64,000 bases of DNA. Origin: Synechococcus sp. PROS-9-1. Its GTDB lineage: Bacteria; Cyanobacteriota; Cyanobacteriia; PCC-6307; Cyanobiaceae. Below the pieces are notes generated by a model. It ran no database searches, was not told the DNA's origin, and saw only the letters and a program-made list of their open reading frames with translations. Of this stretch, positions 29,274-38,105 are shown in pieces. The stretch spans positions 372,001-436,000 of the forward strand of contig NZ_CP047961.1 in assembly GCF_014279775.1 (NCBI RefSeq), in the 5' to 3' direction. The translations under genes and the position numbers were made by a program. Positions within the stretch are counted from its first letter, which is position 1; the number at the start of each line of letters is the position of its first letter.

Positions 29274-30410
29274 TCAGGCGAAGGGTGAAACCAGCTCGAG
29301 GCGTTTTCTATCCCAAAGGATGAGAGAGAAGCAATCGCCAACCTGAGACAAATAAAGCCTGTGAACGTTATCTACTAGGTGAATATTTGTTTCATGACAT
29401 TCTTTTAGTCGATAGTTTGGAATGCGTTCGGAAAGATGATGAATATGGTGATAAGCGATATCGGCTGTAAACCAATTCAAGACTGCGGGCATTTGAAGGA
29501 AGGAGGATCCAGATAAAGCACCTCGGAAATAACTCCAATTGTCTTCATTGCTTGTATAGGATTCAGGGAAATTATGTTGGATGAAAAAGACGGCAATCAT
29601 CACAGCTGCACTGCAGCTCATCACCAAGGCATAAAGAATCCAGAAGTGTGCGTAGCCAATAGAGCTCCCAACCCACCACCATAAAATTCCTACGGCTACT
29701 GTATTGGCGATCATGTCTATACATTCTCCACTGGTGTAAAAGAAGCTAGATTTGTAATTCAAGCAAACTTTTTTGGGTGATATCCAGGAACCGGTCTTCA
29801 CCATCTTTATGGCACTTTTTATGGAATGACCAATGAATTCAAAGAAGCTTAAAAGTAAGGCAAGTCTTGGCTTGATGATCAGATAAAAGAATCCACCCGG
29901 GAACAGCAGCAATGGATGGCGCAAGATGCGATAGAGCCATTGCGAACGTGGAGATCGCGCTTCGTATTGCTCGCGTGTGATCAGAGCGGATGGTCCGCGA
30001 TAGCGGTCCCAATTTCCATTGTGTTTGTGATGGAAGGCGTGTCCTCGTGACCAGGGATGTTGTGGCATGCCGTGAATCAAACTCAACCCGAAGGCAGCAA
30101 TTCGATTCGAGCGCTTGGAACTGAACAGACTTTGATGTCCGCAGTCATGCATCAGGGAGAAGCTGCGACTGAGCAGCAACACCATCAACACCAAGAGCAA
30201 GGGTGTCAACACGATGGCTGTGACGTTGAACGATGTTGTCACTGCAGACATCGCAATTGCCACCGCGATGATCGGAATCACGGTGTTCAGGATCTGCCAG
30301 CTGGCGATACGGTCATCACTGGCCATAAAGGGAGCGAGTTTGAAGTCGATCCGTTTGGGGTAATTGTCAGCCGCCATGTCTTGGCCAATCGTCTTAGCGG
30401 TCGTTGTCAT
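29274..30410 (-). CDS. Membrane fatty-acid desaturase
   Basis: About 378 residues from the ATG at 30410 (MTTTAKTIGQDMAADNY); an in-frame start at 30485 would run into the RND gene. Three histidine boxes of the di-iron acyl-lipid desaturases are present: HDCGH, HAFHH and HIHHL. Hydrophobic spans lie between them (IVLTPLLLVLMVLLL; LLLFPGGFFYLII). The third-box context (LNWFTADIAYHHIHHLSERI) is closer to bacterial delta-12/omega-6-type enzymes than to the usual cyanobacterial delta-9 DesC, as I recall them. Position specificity cannot be read from sequence. The gene is AT-richer than its surroundings (29401-29460 has 22 G or C of 60), which suggests recent transfer. Confidence 0.85.
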   Translation of the reverse strand: MTTTAKTIGQDMAADNYPKRIDFKLAPFMASDDRIASWQILNTVIPIIAVAIAMSAVTTSFNVTAIVLTPLLLVLMVLLLSRSFSLMHDCGHQSLFSSKRSNRIAAFGLSLIHGMPQHPWSRGHAFHHKHNGNWDRYRGPSALITREQYEARSPRSQWLYRILRHPLLLFPGGFFYLIIKPRLALLLSFFEFIGHSIKSAIKMVKTGSWISPKKVCLNYKSSFFYTSGECIDMIANTVAVGILWWWVGSSIGYAHFWILYALVMSCSAAVMIAVFFIQHNFPESYTSNEDNWSYFRGALSGSSFLQMPAVLNWFTADIAYHHIHHLSERIPNYRLKECHETNIHLVDNVHRLYLSQVGDCFSLILWDRKRLELVSPFA

Positions 30411-30481
30411 GCAGCTTCCACGTGGGGTGCCGCGATGGGCTTGGTGTGTGAACCTATCTCTTTTTTGCTTCAACCGGTTTT

Positions 30482-33400
30482 TCAATTGCCTGGTAAGCGC
30501 TGAATTTGAGCCCTCTCCCTCCAGCCTTTGAGGCTTAAATAAACGGCTGGAACAACAAATAAAGAGAGCAGTGTGGAGACCAGTAAGCCGCTAAAGACAA
30601 CGGTGCCAATGCTGATGCGACTTGCTGAGCCTGTCCCACTGGCCAGCAGCAAGGGCAGAAATCCAGCCAATGAGGTAATCGCTGTCAAAACAATTGGACG
30701 CATGCGCTCTTCCGCGGCGTCGGTGATGGCCTCTCGAAGAGGAAGGCCTGCACGGAGCCTCTGATTGGCAAATTCCACAATCAGAATTCCATTCTTTGCT
30801 GCCAAGCTCACGAGCACGAGAAGGCCCATCTGGCCGTAAACGTCTAGCGGTAGCCCACGCAGTTTGATTCCGATCAGCGCACCGAGCAGTGCCAGAGGCA
30901 CTGTCAGCAAAATCACAAGGGGGTCGAGAAAGCTCTCATACAGACCAGCGAGTAACAAAAAGACCACCACCACGCTCAAACCAAAGAAGGCCCAAGTGAC
31001 ACCTTCCGCCAACCGTTCTTCCTCCGCCAGGCCAGTAAAGGTAAGCCCGATGTTGCCCCCTCCAATTTGTTCGCCTGCTGCCTCGAGGATGTTGATGGCT
31101 TGCCCACTACTCGTTCCTTGACTTGGCACGGCACTGATACGGATGGATCGGTTGAGGGCGTAGTGATCAATTGATCCTGTGCCTTCAACTTGTTCAAGTC
31201 GCGCCACGCTTTCAGCGCTGACGAGCTCCCCATCACGGTTCCGGAGCATGAGGGATTGGATGTCCTCTGGGCGATTGCGGTCGCTTCCCTCCATTTGAAT
31301 CCAGATACTGCGAATCTCTCCGTCGGCGTAGGTGTCATCGAGATAGCGTCCGCCGATGGACATGCCAATCGCATTCAGAGTTTCTCTGTAGGGGAGATTC
31401 AGGGCAGCCATTTGGTCGCGGTCTAAAACGAGGCGCCATCTCGGGGCGCTGGAGTCGAAACGGGTGCTGACCCGTTCAAATTTGCCCGTTTCCTTTGCGC
31501 TTGCAATAAAGGCATTGGCGACCTGTTCGAATTGGACCAGGTTCAGTTGCCCACCACTGCGGTCTAGAAGCTCAATATTCAAGGCTGAATCACCGCTAAA
31601 CCCACGCACGGTTGGCGGTGTAATCAGCACAACTCTGGCATCGCTAATCGAACGATTCAATGCTTTTTGCAGGCGACGCTTGATGGCTTGATCGCTCTGC
31701 TCTGCACCGCCCCTCTCCTTTGAAGGCTTCAATCTCAGGTAAAAAGAACCCTTGTCTTCCCCGCTTTGCCCGAACGAACTCCCTGCATAGAAGTTCCCTG
31801 ACCGGATCAGTGGCTCTTGCTCAACAACAGCGCGAATGGCATCCATGCTTGCCATGCTTCGTTCCAGGCTGGCGCCTTCCGACAAGGAGAAATAACCCCG
31901 AATTTGGCCCTGGTCTTCATTGGGGATAAAGGCTGTCGGCGTGGTGCTAAGGACGACTCCCGTGAGCATCAAGCTGATGATTAAAACGATGCCCACCCAA
32001 TTGGGTCGATTCAAGAGCTTGCGCAGCGTTCGTGAGTAATGCGCCTCAGTGCGCTGCATGGCCTTGCGGAGACGATCGCTGAGTCGTTTGATCACTCCAG
32101 GTAGGCGGCCATTACCTGGAGTGAGGACCCTTGCTGATGCCATTGGAGTGAACGTCAGGGCGTTCAGAGTGGAAAAAACAATGGCAGCCGTAATCGTCAA
32201 TGCAATGGGTTCATAGAGGCGACCAATGGACCCTGGAATGAGCAGAACAGGAACGAACACCGCCACAAGAACCAAGGATGTGGCCACGATTGCTCCGGCC
32301 AATTCCTGCATCGCTGTTTCAGCTGCTTTTAGGGGTGGGTCTCCTTTCTCAATGCGATCGGCAATTTCCTCGCTCACAACGATGGCATCGTCCACAACAA
32401 TGCCTGTTGCAAGAATCAGCCCGAACAGAATCAAACTGTTGATATCTGAACCGCTGAGCCGGATCACCAACAAGCTGCCCACTAACGAAATGGGTACGGC
32501 GATCCCCGGCACCATGGCTAATCGCCATCGCCCCAGGAAAAGCACCAAAACAACTAAAACCAGCAGGACTGCATCGCGGAGAGTCGCAACGGTGCGATCG
32601 AGATTGTCCTGGATGGTGTCGGCCGAATCCACGATGGTTTGCATCGTGATTCCGGGCGGAAATCCAGATTCGAATTTCGCGAGATTGCGGCGAATGCTTC
32701 GACTGAGAGCAAGGGCGTTCACTCCATCTCTTTGAAAGATCCCTACAGCAACGGAACGTTCTCCCTGAAGATTGATCGCAGCCCTTCCATAACTGCGCTG
32801 TCCAAGGCTGACGCGGCCGACATCTCTGAGTCGAATCAGTCCCCCATTGGCCAATCGTTTGATCACCAGGTTTTCAATTTCGTCCTGGCTGCGCAAGCGA
32901 CCGTCGGCTTCGACAGGAAGGCTGAGCAGTTGTCCTGATGGAGCCGGTGCGCTGCCTAGAGAGCCGATTGCCGCCAGAACGTTTTGCTCAACCAGCGCTG
33001 TGCTCACATCCGTAATTGTGAGATTGGCTTGCTCTAATTTTTGAGGATCCATCCACAGGCGGTAGGCCAACTCGCTGCTTCCGAATACACGAATATCTCC
33101 AACGCCGGCAATGGATCTGAGCGATTCTCTGAGCGATTGTTCAAGCCACCCTGGGAGAAAGGTGGGAACGTAGAGATCCTGTGGATGGCTAAAGCCCAGG
33201 ATCATCAGTAAATCGCCAGAGGAGCGATTCACGCTGAGCCCCTGGCGAGTAACGGCTTGCGGTAATCGGCGCAGCGCCAAATTGACTTCGTTTTGGACCT
33301 TGATCGCGTTCAGTTGAGGGCTGCCTTTTTTAAAGCGGAGGCTGATTCTTGATTGCCCTTCACTGCTTGTGGATTGAATGCTGTCGAGATCGCTGAGCCC

Positions 33401-33619
33401 GTTGAGTTGTTGCTCCAGCACAGTTGTGACGCTCTGCTCCACCACATCAGGAGATGCAGCAGGAAAACGTGCTGTCACGTTGACCTGGGTTGGGGCCAAC
33501 TGGGGTAGATCTTCCAGGCCCAAGCCAGAGAGCGATACAAGTCCTGCCAGCAGGACGAGCAAGCTGCAGACAATGGTGAGGACAGGCCGCCGCAGAAAGG
33601 GTTGGGAGATGGACCGCAA
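30482..33619 (-). CDS. RND-family efflux pump, inner-membrane subunit (HAE1 type)
   Basis: 1,045 residues, full length for AcrB/MexB relatives; start TTG at 33619 (MRSISQPFLRRPVLTIVC). Two halves each hold one N-terminal helix, a large periplasmic loop and a six-helix bundle. The proton-relay segment ILATGIVVDDAIVVSEEI in helix 4 carries the paired Asp residues. FIPNEDQGQIRGYFSL is the standard opening of the second periplasmic loop. HAE1 pumps export drugs, detergents and lipophilic compounds. No membrane-fusion or outer-membrane channel gene is adjacent, so partners must be encoded elsewhere. The desaturase gene follows on the same strand. Confidence 0.93.
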   Translation of the reverse strand: MRSISQPFLRRPVLTIVCSLLVLLAGLVSLSGLGLEDLPQLAPTQVNVTARFPAASPDVVEQSVTTVLEQQLNGLSDLDSIQSTSSEGQSRISLRFKKGSPQLNAIKVQNEVNLALRRLPQAVTRQGLSVNRSSGDLLMILGFSHPQDLYVPTFLPGWLEQSLRESLRSIAGVGDIRVFGSSELAYRLWMDPQKLEQANLTITDVSTALVEQNVLAAIGSLGSAPAPSGQLLSLPVEADGRLRSQDEIENLVIKRLANGGLIRLRDVGRVSLGQRSYGRAAINLQGERSVAVGIFQRDGVNALALSRSIRRNLAKFESGFPPGITMQTIVDSADTIQDNLDRTVATLRDAVLLVLVVLVLFLGRWRLAMVPGIAVPISLVGSLLVIRLSGSDINSLILFGLILATGIVVDDAIVVSEEIADRIEKGDPPLKAAETAMQELAGAIVATSLVLVAVFVPVLLIPGSIGRLYEPIALTITAAIVFSTLNALTFTPMASARVLTPGNGRLPGVIKRLSDRLRKAMQRTEAHYSRTLRKLLNRPNWVGIVLIISLMLTGVVLSTTPTAFIPNEDQGQIRGYFSLSEGASLERSMASMDAIRAVVEQEPLIRSGNFYAGSSFGQSGEDKGSFYLRLKPSKERGGAEQSDQAIKRRLQKALNRSISDARVVLITPPTVRGFSGDSALNIELLDRSGGQLNLVQFEQVANAFIASAKETGKFERVSTRFDSSAPRWRLVLDRDQMAALNLPYRETLNAIGMSIGGRYLDDTYADGEIRSIWIQMEGSDRNRPEDIQSLMLRNRDGELVSAESVARLEQVEGTGSIDHYALNRSIRISAVPSQGTSSGQAINILEAAGEQIGGGNIGLTFTGLAEEERLAEGVTWAFFGLSVVVVFLLLAGLYESFLDPLVILLTVPLALLGALIGIKLRGLPLDVYGQMGLLVLVSLAAKNGILIVEFANQRLRAGLPLREAITDAAEERMRPIVLTAITSLAGFLPLLLASGTGSASRISIGTVVFSGLLVSTLLSLFVVPAVYLSLKGWRERAQIQRLPGN

Positions 33620-33659
33620 AGCGGCACCTGCTGCAAAAGCGATTTGATCCTGGCAGTTG

Positions 33660-33699
33660 AAAGCCCCTGTTGAGCGACTTTTTGCTCAACAGGGGCTTT
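33660..33699 (-). terminator. 16-bp perfect hairpin between psaL and the RND gene
   Basis: AAAGCCCCTGTTGAGC (33660-33675) and GCTCAACAGGGGCTTT (33684-33699) pair perfectly around an 8-base loop. The stem closes with T residues on either strand. It lies 33 bases past the psaL stop and probably ends psaI-psaL transcription before the RND gene. Confidence 0.75.
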
Positions 33700-33732
33700 G
33701 TGTTGGTCTGTCTAAGTGAGGGACCTCGTGGC

Positions 33733-34224
33733 TCAGCTCACGCTCCAGACACCGGCAGCTATTTTGACAAGCTCCTGAACGTGCAGGGTGTCGCAGAGCA
33801 ACCAGGCAAAGACTGCACCTCCACAGCCACCCAACCAGAAGCCACTGGTGAACTCAGACCAACCGTTGCGGGTGAAAAGATCTGCAGGGGGATTGTCGAC
33901 AGTGACGTCGGCAGGGGGGATATGAGGCTGATTCCCTGGCTGGTTATAGAGAAGGAAGAGGAGAGTCAGGAGGTGAACGGCACCGATGGCTGCTAGCAGT
34001 CCAGCAGTTGCGGAGTAATCGGTATTACGTAGTGGACCACAGATGGTGAAGGGCCCATAAAGCAGATATCCAAAGGCTGCGCCTGTTTCTATGCCCCTGA
34101 AATTTGGGGATATTCCTTGGCGATAAAAAGGAAGATTGTTAATCAGCCACTTGATGAAGTAGCCGCTATTTACTGGTGTAGCGAGATTGCCGACGCATGG
34201 ATCGGCAGCAGGAGTGACAGTCAT
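33733..34224 (-). CDS. psaL: Photosystem I reaction-centre subunit XI
   Basis: PsaL mediates photosystem I trimer formation and contacts PsaI; 163 residues. Family stretches are [39 protein letters not shown], membrane span [19 protein letters not shown] and [20 protein letters not shown]. The stretch [18 protein letters not shown] after the second helix is a typical variable loop. psaI lies 45 bases upstream on the same strand. Confidence 0.98.
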   Translation of the reverse strand: MTVTPAADPCVGNLATPVNSGYFIKWLINNLPFYRQGISPNFRGIETGAAFGYLLYGPFTICGPLRNTDYSATAGLLAAIGAVHLLTLLFLLYNQPGNQPHIPPADVTVDNPPADLFTRNGWSEFTSGFWLGGCGGAVFAWLLCDTLHVQELVKIAAGVWSVS

Positions 34225-34269
34225 TGGGGTTTGATGGCTGAGATCGAATTGCTGGTGTCTGGATTGGGA

Positions 34270-34386
34270 TCAGTCGGCGGCGGTAATCGCCCGTCCAACA
34301 AGAATGATGAAAACGGCAGGGAAAACGATCCCGATCATTGGCACAAACAACACCGGCAGCCAGGCTGCTGCAAAATCTCCAGTCAT
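34270..34386 (-). CDS. psaI: Photosystem I reaction-centre subunit VIII
   Basis: A 38-residue single-helix protein, MTGDFAAAWLPVLFVPMIGI at the start and GRAITAAD at the end, exactly the PsaI pattern. The ATG is at 34386. A longer in-frame reading upstream is not protein-like and was discarded. It is the first gene of psaI-psaL. Confidence 0.93.
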   Translation of the reverse strand: MTGDFAAAWLPVLFVPMIGIVFPAVFIILVGRAITAAD

Positions 34387-34411
34387 GATCAAGCCCAGGG
34401 TTGTTCTCAGG

Positions 34412-34417
34412 ATTTTA
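34412..34417 (-). promoter_or_regulatory. Candidate -10 box of psaI-psaL
   Basis: TAAAAT on the minus strand, about 26 bases upstream of the psaI ATG. No convincing -35 sequence is seen, so this is tentative. Confidence 0.35.
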
Positions 34418-34512
34418 GAGTCTTCATGTTGGGCATTCCCCCTCCAGGGTTTCCTGGCGAAATAAAAGTTCAATCCAACCCTTTGTCGGGTTGTCCCTAA
34501 GCATCTGATCTG

Positions 34513-34980
34513 ATGACTCAGCTTTTCGCTGGTGTTGCAACCATTGTTCTGGCCATCATTCTCTATGGCCTGGGGCGAAGACCCAAGAAACCATTCCTGC
34601 GCAGTACGGATGTCTCGGAGGTTGTAGCCCTCAATCGTGCCCAGGTGGAGCTGGTACAGGTAGCGGCGCTTGAAGGGGCCGCTGAGCACGATCCCGTGAT
34701 TGCCTGGCAGCTTCCCTCATCCTCTGCTGAAAGGCTTGCGTTGCAGCAGTCCCTGCGGCGATCGATGGACGCTGGGCCAGACCTACGCCTTCAGGCGATA
34801 AAGCTGGCTGGGCAGTGGGGTCACCAGTCGGTTCTTCCACTCTTGTGTCGAGGCTTGCATGATTCAGACAGTCGTGTCGTCGAGGCTGCCGCCGCAGCGA
34901 TTGAACGGCACCGTGGTGGCCATCAGCCGGCTTCAGCTCAACCCGTACGGCCTCCGCGCAACGTGGCGCGGATGCGGTAG
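34513..34980 (+). CDS. HEAT-repeat protein with N-terminal membrane helix
   Basis: 155 residues. An N-terminal helix (LFAGVATIVLAIILYGLG) should anchor it to a membrane. From about residue 85 it has alpha-helical HEAT-like units (LRLQAIKLAGQWGHQSVLPL; LHDSDSRVVEAAAAAIERH). HEAT proteins in cyanobacteria include phycobilisome lyases, but nothing here shows lyase activity. It diverges from psaI, and its last 43 bases overlap the end of the glycosyltransferase gene. Confidence 0.75.
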   Translation: MTQLFAGVATIVLAIILYGLGRRPKKPFLRSTDVSEVVALNRAQVELVQVAALEGAAEHDPVIAWQLPSSSAERLALQQSLRRSMDAGPDLRLQAIKLAGQWGHQSVLPLLCRGLHDSDSRVVEAAAAAIERHRGGHQPASAQPVRPPRNVARMR

Positions 34981-35942
34981 ATCGGCCGCCCTTGGCTTTC
35001 GTGATAGGTGCGAATGAGCAGTTCTGCCAACAGTCCAAAGCAGAACAATTGAATCCCTGCTAACCCCAAAACCACCGCCAGGGTGAGCAGGGGCCGGTTG
35101 CCAATATCTACTCCTTGGAGCTTGATCAGCAGCAGGTAACTACTGGAAATCACGCTCAAGGCGATTGCAATCAGTCCCGCGAAGCCGAACACATACATCG
35201 GACGCGTGAGGAATCGCTTCATGAACCACACGGTGAGCAGGTCCATGAGCACGCGGAATGTGCGATCAATTCCGTACTTGCTGCTGCCGTACTGCCTTGC
35301 CCGGTGATTCACTTTCACTTCAGTGATCCGTGCGCCTTCGATGAAAGCCAATGCGGGCAGGAAGCGGTGAAGCTCTCCATACAGGCGCATGTCAGAGAGA
35401 ACGGCCCGGTCGTAGGCCTTTAGGGAGCAGCCATAGTCATGGAGTTTCACGCCTGTGACCCTGCCGATCAGTCGGTTTGCGATTCGCGAGGGCAACTTTC
35501 GCTGCAGTTCTGCATCCTGTCGTTGATGCCGCCAACCGCTCACGAGGTCATAACCCTCACGCAGCTTCGCCAGGAGCAAGGGGATGTCTGCTGGATCATT
35601 TTGTAGATCCCCATCCAGGCTCACGATGACCCGACCACGGGCCACATCAAAACCCGCTGCCATCGCAGCGGTTTGACCGTAGTTTTTGCGCAGAAGCACG
35701 CCAACGAGCTCTGGGACCTTTTGGCTGACCTGCTCGAGCACTGCTGCGGTCTGATCAGACGATCCATCATTGACGAGAACCAGCTCGAAGCGCTCCCCGG
35801 TGGGCCGCAGTGATGCGAGAAGTTGCTCCACCAGTTCGGGCAGGCTCTCTTCTTCGTTGTAGAGCGGCACCACTACGGATACGTCGAGACTGCTCTCCTC
35901 GTTTGCGGGCGCATTCGAGAGTGCTGCTGGGCTCAGAGACAT
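34938..35942 (-). CDS. Glycosyltransferase family 2, DPM1/GtrB-like, membrane-bound
   Basis: About 334 residues from the ATG at 35942 (MSLSPAALSN). An upstream in-frame start at 36014 would overlap the NlpC gene. The GT-A domain has VSVVVPLYNEEESLPELVEQ, LVNDGSSDQTAAVLEQ, SLDGDLQNDPADIP (metal-binding DxD) and RHQRQD. Two C-terminal membrane spans follow (YVFGFAGLIAIALSVISSSY; LTLAVVLGLAGIQLFCFGLL). Such enzymes load a sugar onto polyprenyl phosphate for envelope polysaccharide modification. The lipid-linked sugar is unknown. Confidence 0.9.
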   Translation of the reverse strand: MSLSPAALSNAPANEESSLDVSVVVPLYNEEESLPELVEQLLASLRPTGERFELVLVNDGSSDQTAAVLEQVSQKVPELVGVLLRKNYGQTAAMAAGFDVARGRVIVSLDGDLQNDPADIPLLLAKLREGYDLVSGWRHQRQDAELQRKLPSRIANRLIGRVTGVKLHDYGCSLKAYDRAVLSDMRLYGELHRFLPALAFIEGARITEVKVNHRARQYGSSKYGIDRTFRVLMDLLTVWFMKRFLTRPMYVFGFAGLIAIALSVISSSYLLLIKLQGVDIGNRPLLTLAVVLGLAGIQLFCFGLLAELLIRTYHESQGRPIYRIRATLRGGRTG

Positions 35943-35991
35943 CCAGATCTGTAGCGATGCGAGCAACTTAATCCGGCATCGAGAGATCTCA

Positions 35992-36729
35992 TCAGGGAAG
36001 CGTGGAGCCGTCATGGCAGCGCGTCACCCTGCCAGCTCCGCGAAGTTCGGCTCGGTAGTGGCAGGCCACGGGGTTTTGGTCACAGGGATGGATGCTGTCA
36101 ATGCCAATCCCGTTGCGGCCGTGCTCTTGCCCCGAGCTGTGCATGTAGCGGCCTTGCTTTAGGTGAATGGCCACATGGGTGCAGCGCTGTGCCGTGCCGA
36201 AAAACAACAAATCACCAGGGCGCAGCAGTTGATCATTCCCGGGGCGGACCGCTACGGGGCTGCAAAACCGTTCTTGTTGGTAAGCATCTCGAGGTAACCA
36301 GATGCTTTGGCTGGCAAAGGCGGTTTGCACGAGGCCTGAACAGTCGAGGTCAGGGCCGATCGTGCCCCCCCATAAGTAGGTATTGGGGATCTGGGCAGCG
36401 TCCTTTAGCCAACGAAGCACCAACGGAAGACGCTCTTGGATGCTCGCTGCATCGAGTAGGCGGGGGCTCCATTCGGTGCGCGCCACGGTCTGACTGTTGA
36501 GCTCATCGATGGCCATCCAACAGGGATATCCATCCTCAATCAATGCCGTTCTGACGCGACGTGCGCTCGGCGTCGGATTGTCTAGAACTCGAAAGCCTCT
36601 GCCAGCACAGGCTTGAGTTGCTAACCCCCTGCCATGACTGCGCGCATACCCTTGAACATCAGCACTCAGGGTCCAACAGCTTCCTTTCTGCAGCTGTTCG
36701 GGAGTGAGCGCTGTGCCTAGGGTCTGCAT
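35992..36729 (-). CDS. NlpC/P60 family peptidase (C40)
   Basis: 245 residues. An SH3-like N-terminal region is followed by a catalytic domain from about residue 105 with YLWGGTIGPDLDCSGLVQTA (catalytic Cys in DCSG), RPGDLLFFGTAQRCTHVAIH (catalytic His) and GRYMHSSG. The family cleaves D-gamma-glutamyl-meso-diaminopimelate bonds in peptidoglycan. No signal peptide is visible. It precedes the glycosyltransferase gene by 49 bases and diverges from the serine hydrolase gene. Confidence 0.92.
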   Translation of the reverse strand: MQTLGTALTPEQLQKGSCWTLSADVQGYARSHGRGLATQACAGRGFRVLDNPTPSARRVRTALIEDGYPCWMAIDELNSQTVARTEWSPRLLDAASIQERLPLVLRWLKDAAQIPNTYLWGGTIGPDLDCSGLVQTAFASQSIWLPRDAYQQERFCSPVAVRPGNDQLLRPGDLLFFGTAQRCTHVAIHLKQGRYMHSSGQEHGRNGIGIDSIHPCDQNPVACHYRAELRGAGRVTRCHDGSTLP

Positions 36730-36746
36730 TGACTGATGCCAGGGCT

Positions 36747-37649
36747 ATGGCGTTCTACCGTGCCGAGCCGGCGATGCAGGATTTCCTCGTCGGCTTGATT
36801 GATCGTTTCGCTGACCAAGGGCGCCCTGGATTGCACGAGCAGATTGCCGTGAACTGGGTGCGCTACGACCAAGCCAATCTGTCGATGGGGAGCGGATTTG
36901 GCGCTGCCTGGGCTGATCAGAAACCGCTCTATCCAGCGAGCGTTGTGAAATTGGTCTATGCCGTCGCTGTGGAGGCTTGGCTGCAAAAGGGCTTCCTTCT
37001 GGAAACGGCAGAGTTACGGCGTGCCCTGAACGACATGATCGGTATGTCCAGCAACGATGCCACTGGATTGGTGGTGGACTGTCTTACAGGAACCTCCAGT
37101 GGACCAGACCTGCAGGGCGAAGCCTGGGTGAGCTGGCAGCGTCAGCGTCAACTGGTGAATGAGTGGCTGTCGGACTTTGGTTGGGGTGAGTTTGATCGGG
37201 TGAACTGCTGCCAGAAAACCTGGGGGGATGGTCCGTACGGGAGGGAGCAAAGGTTTTATGGAGAGAACAACAGCAACCGCAATGCTTTAACAACTGCCTC
37301 AGTCTCTCGATTGTTAGAGGCGGTGATGACCGATGGCCTGCTTTCTCCTCCGGCTTGCCATCGCTTGCGCTCAGCGCTCGCGCGCTCATTAGATCAGGTT
37401 GAGAGGGACGCTGATCCTGAAAATCAGGTGGATGGTTTCCTGGGGGAAGGTTTACCGGCGAACAGCAGGCTTTGGAGTAAGGCCGGATGGATGAGTCAGG
37501 CCAGGCATGATGCTGCTTGGTGGAGTGAGCCTGAGGGCACAACGCAGCTGCTGGTTGTGTTTAGCGTGGGAGCTGAACGTGCCAACGACAATCAGTTGCT
37601 GCCAGGGATAGCGAGGGAATTAGCCGCTTTTCGCAAGATCCCTAAGTGA
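36747..37649 (+). CDS. Serine hydrolase, class A beta-lactamase-like
   Basis: About 300 residues from ATG 36747 (MAFYRAEPAMQDFLVG); a TTG at 36729 is in frame but would share a base with the divergent NlpC start. The SxxK motif is in PASVVKLVYA, and SSNDATG corresponds to the SDN loop. A KTG-type motif is suggested by WSKAGWMSQARHDAAW. The pattern fits a beta-lactamase/D,D-peptidase fold. True antibiotic hydrolysis is unproven; a peptidoglycan or other esterase role is as likely. No signal peptide is evident. Confidence 0.78.
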   Translation: MAFYRAEPAMQDFLVGLIDRFADQGRPGLHEQIAVNWVRYDQANLSMGSGFGAAWADQKPLYPASVVKLVYAVAVEAWLQKGFLLETAELRRALNDMIGMSSNDATGLVVDCLTGTSSGPDLQGEAWVSWQRQRQLVNEWLSDFGWGEFDRVNCCQKTWGDGPYGREQRFYGENNSNRNALTTASVSRLLEAVMTDGLLSPPACHRLRSALARSLDQVERDADPENQVDGFLGEGLPANSRLWSKAGWMSQARHDAAWWSEPEGTTQLLVVFSVGAERANDNQLLPGIARELAAFRKIPK

Positions 37650-37978
37650 TTGATTGCCAAGAGTTTTAATCCTTTCTGGCAGCGAAAGTGTTGGATTCGC
37701 TTGAGCCTTTAAGACGCTATTCGAGCATTTTGGATGGCAATCCTTGCGGATTTATTTTAATGTTGCTTCGCTGAAATCCTCTCTATGCAGCTCTTCTTCT
37801 TGATCAATCGAACCGTTTTGGCGTTAAGCTTGTTTTTCTTCGTTGTTAGTTTTTGACGGTGATGACTGTTCGTAGGAGCTTGCGATCGTTACGAGTTAAG
37901 GCGCTTAATGCCTAATTTTTGACGCTTTAAGGCTTCTGCCCAAAGTGAAGTATCTCAGCAATAGAGACTTGTTTGAAA
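37650..37978. other. AT-rich gap with two minimal reading frames
   Basis: About 330 AT-rich bases between the serine hydrolase gene and tRNA-Ser. Two tiny frames stand out. One, at 37785-37856, encodes 23 residues, nearly all hydrophobic (MQLFFLINRTVLALSLF then FFVVSF). The other, at 37862-37915, encodes 17 residues, MTVRRSLRSLRVKALNA, strongly basic. A weak stem AGGC/GCCT and a T run follow at about 37902-37922. Neither frame has a clear Shine-Dalgarno. A small RNA with a terminator would explain it equally well. Confidence 0.35.
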
Positions 37979-38067
37979 CGGAGAGGGAGGGATTCGAACC
38001 CTCGACAGAAGTTGCCTCCTGTAACTCCTTAGCAGGGAGCCGCTTTCAACCACTCAGCCACCTCTCC
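37979..38067 (-). tRNA. tRNA-Ser(GCT)
   Basis: 89 bases with the long variable arm of serine tRNAs. The acceptor stem is GGAGAGG/CCTCTCC, with discriminator G. Anticodon loop CTGCTAA gives GCT, reading AGC and AGT. T arm GAGGGTTCGAATCCCTC. No encoded CCA. Confidence 0.95.
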
Positions 38068-38105
38068 AGCAGCAAAACCATCGTACCAAGAGGTCTGCCA
38101 AGTGC

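Noticed and set aside
34387-34689. Upstream extension of psaI to 139 residues
   Set aside because: Only the last 38 residues match PsaI; the rest is antisense to the HEAT-protein gene.
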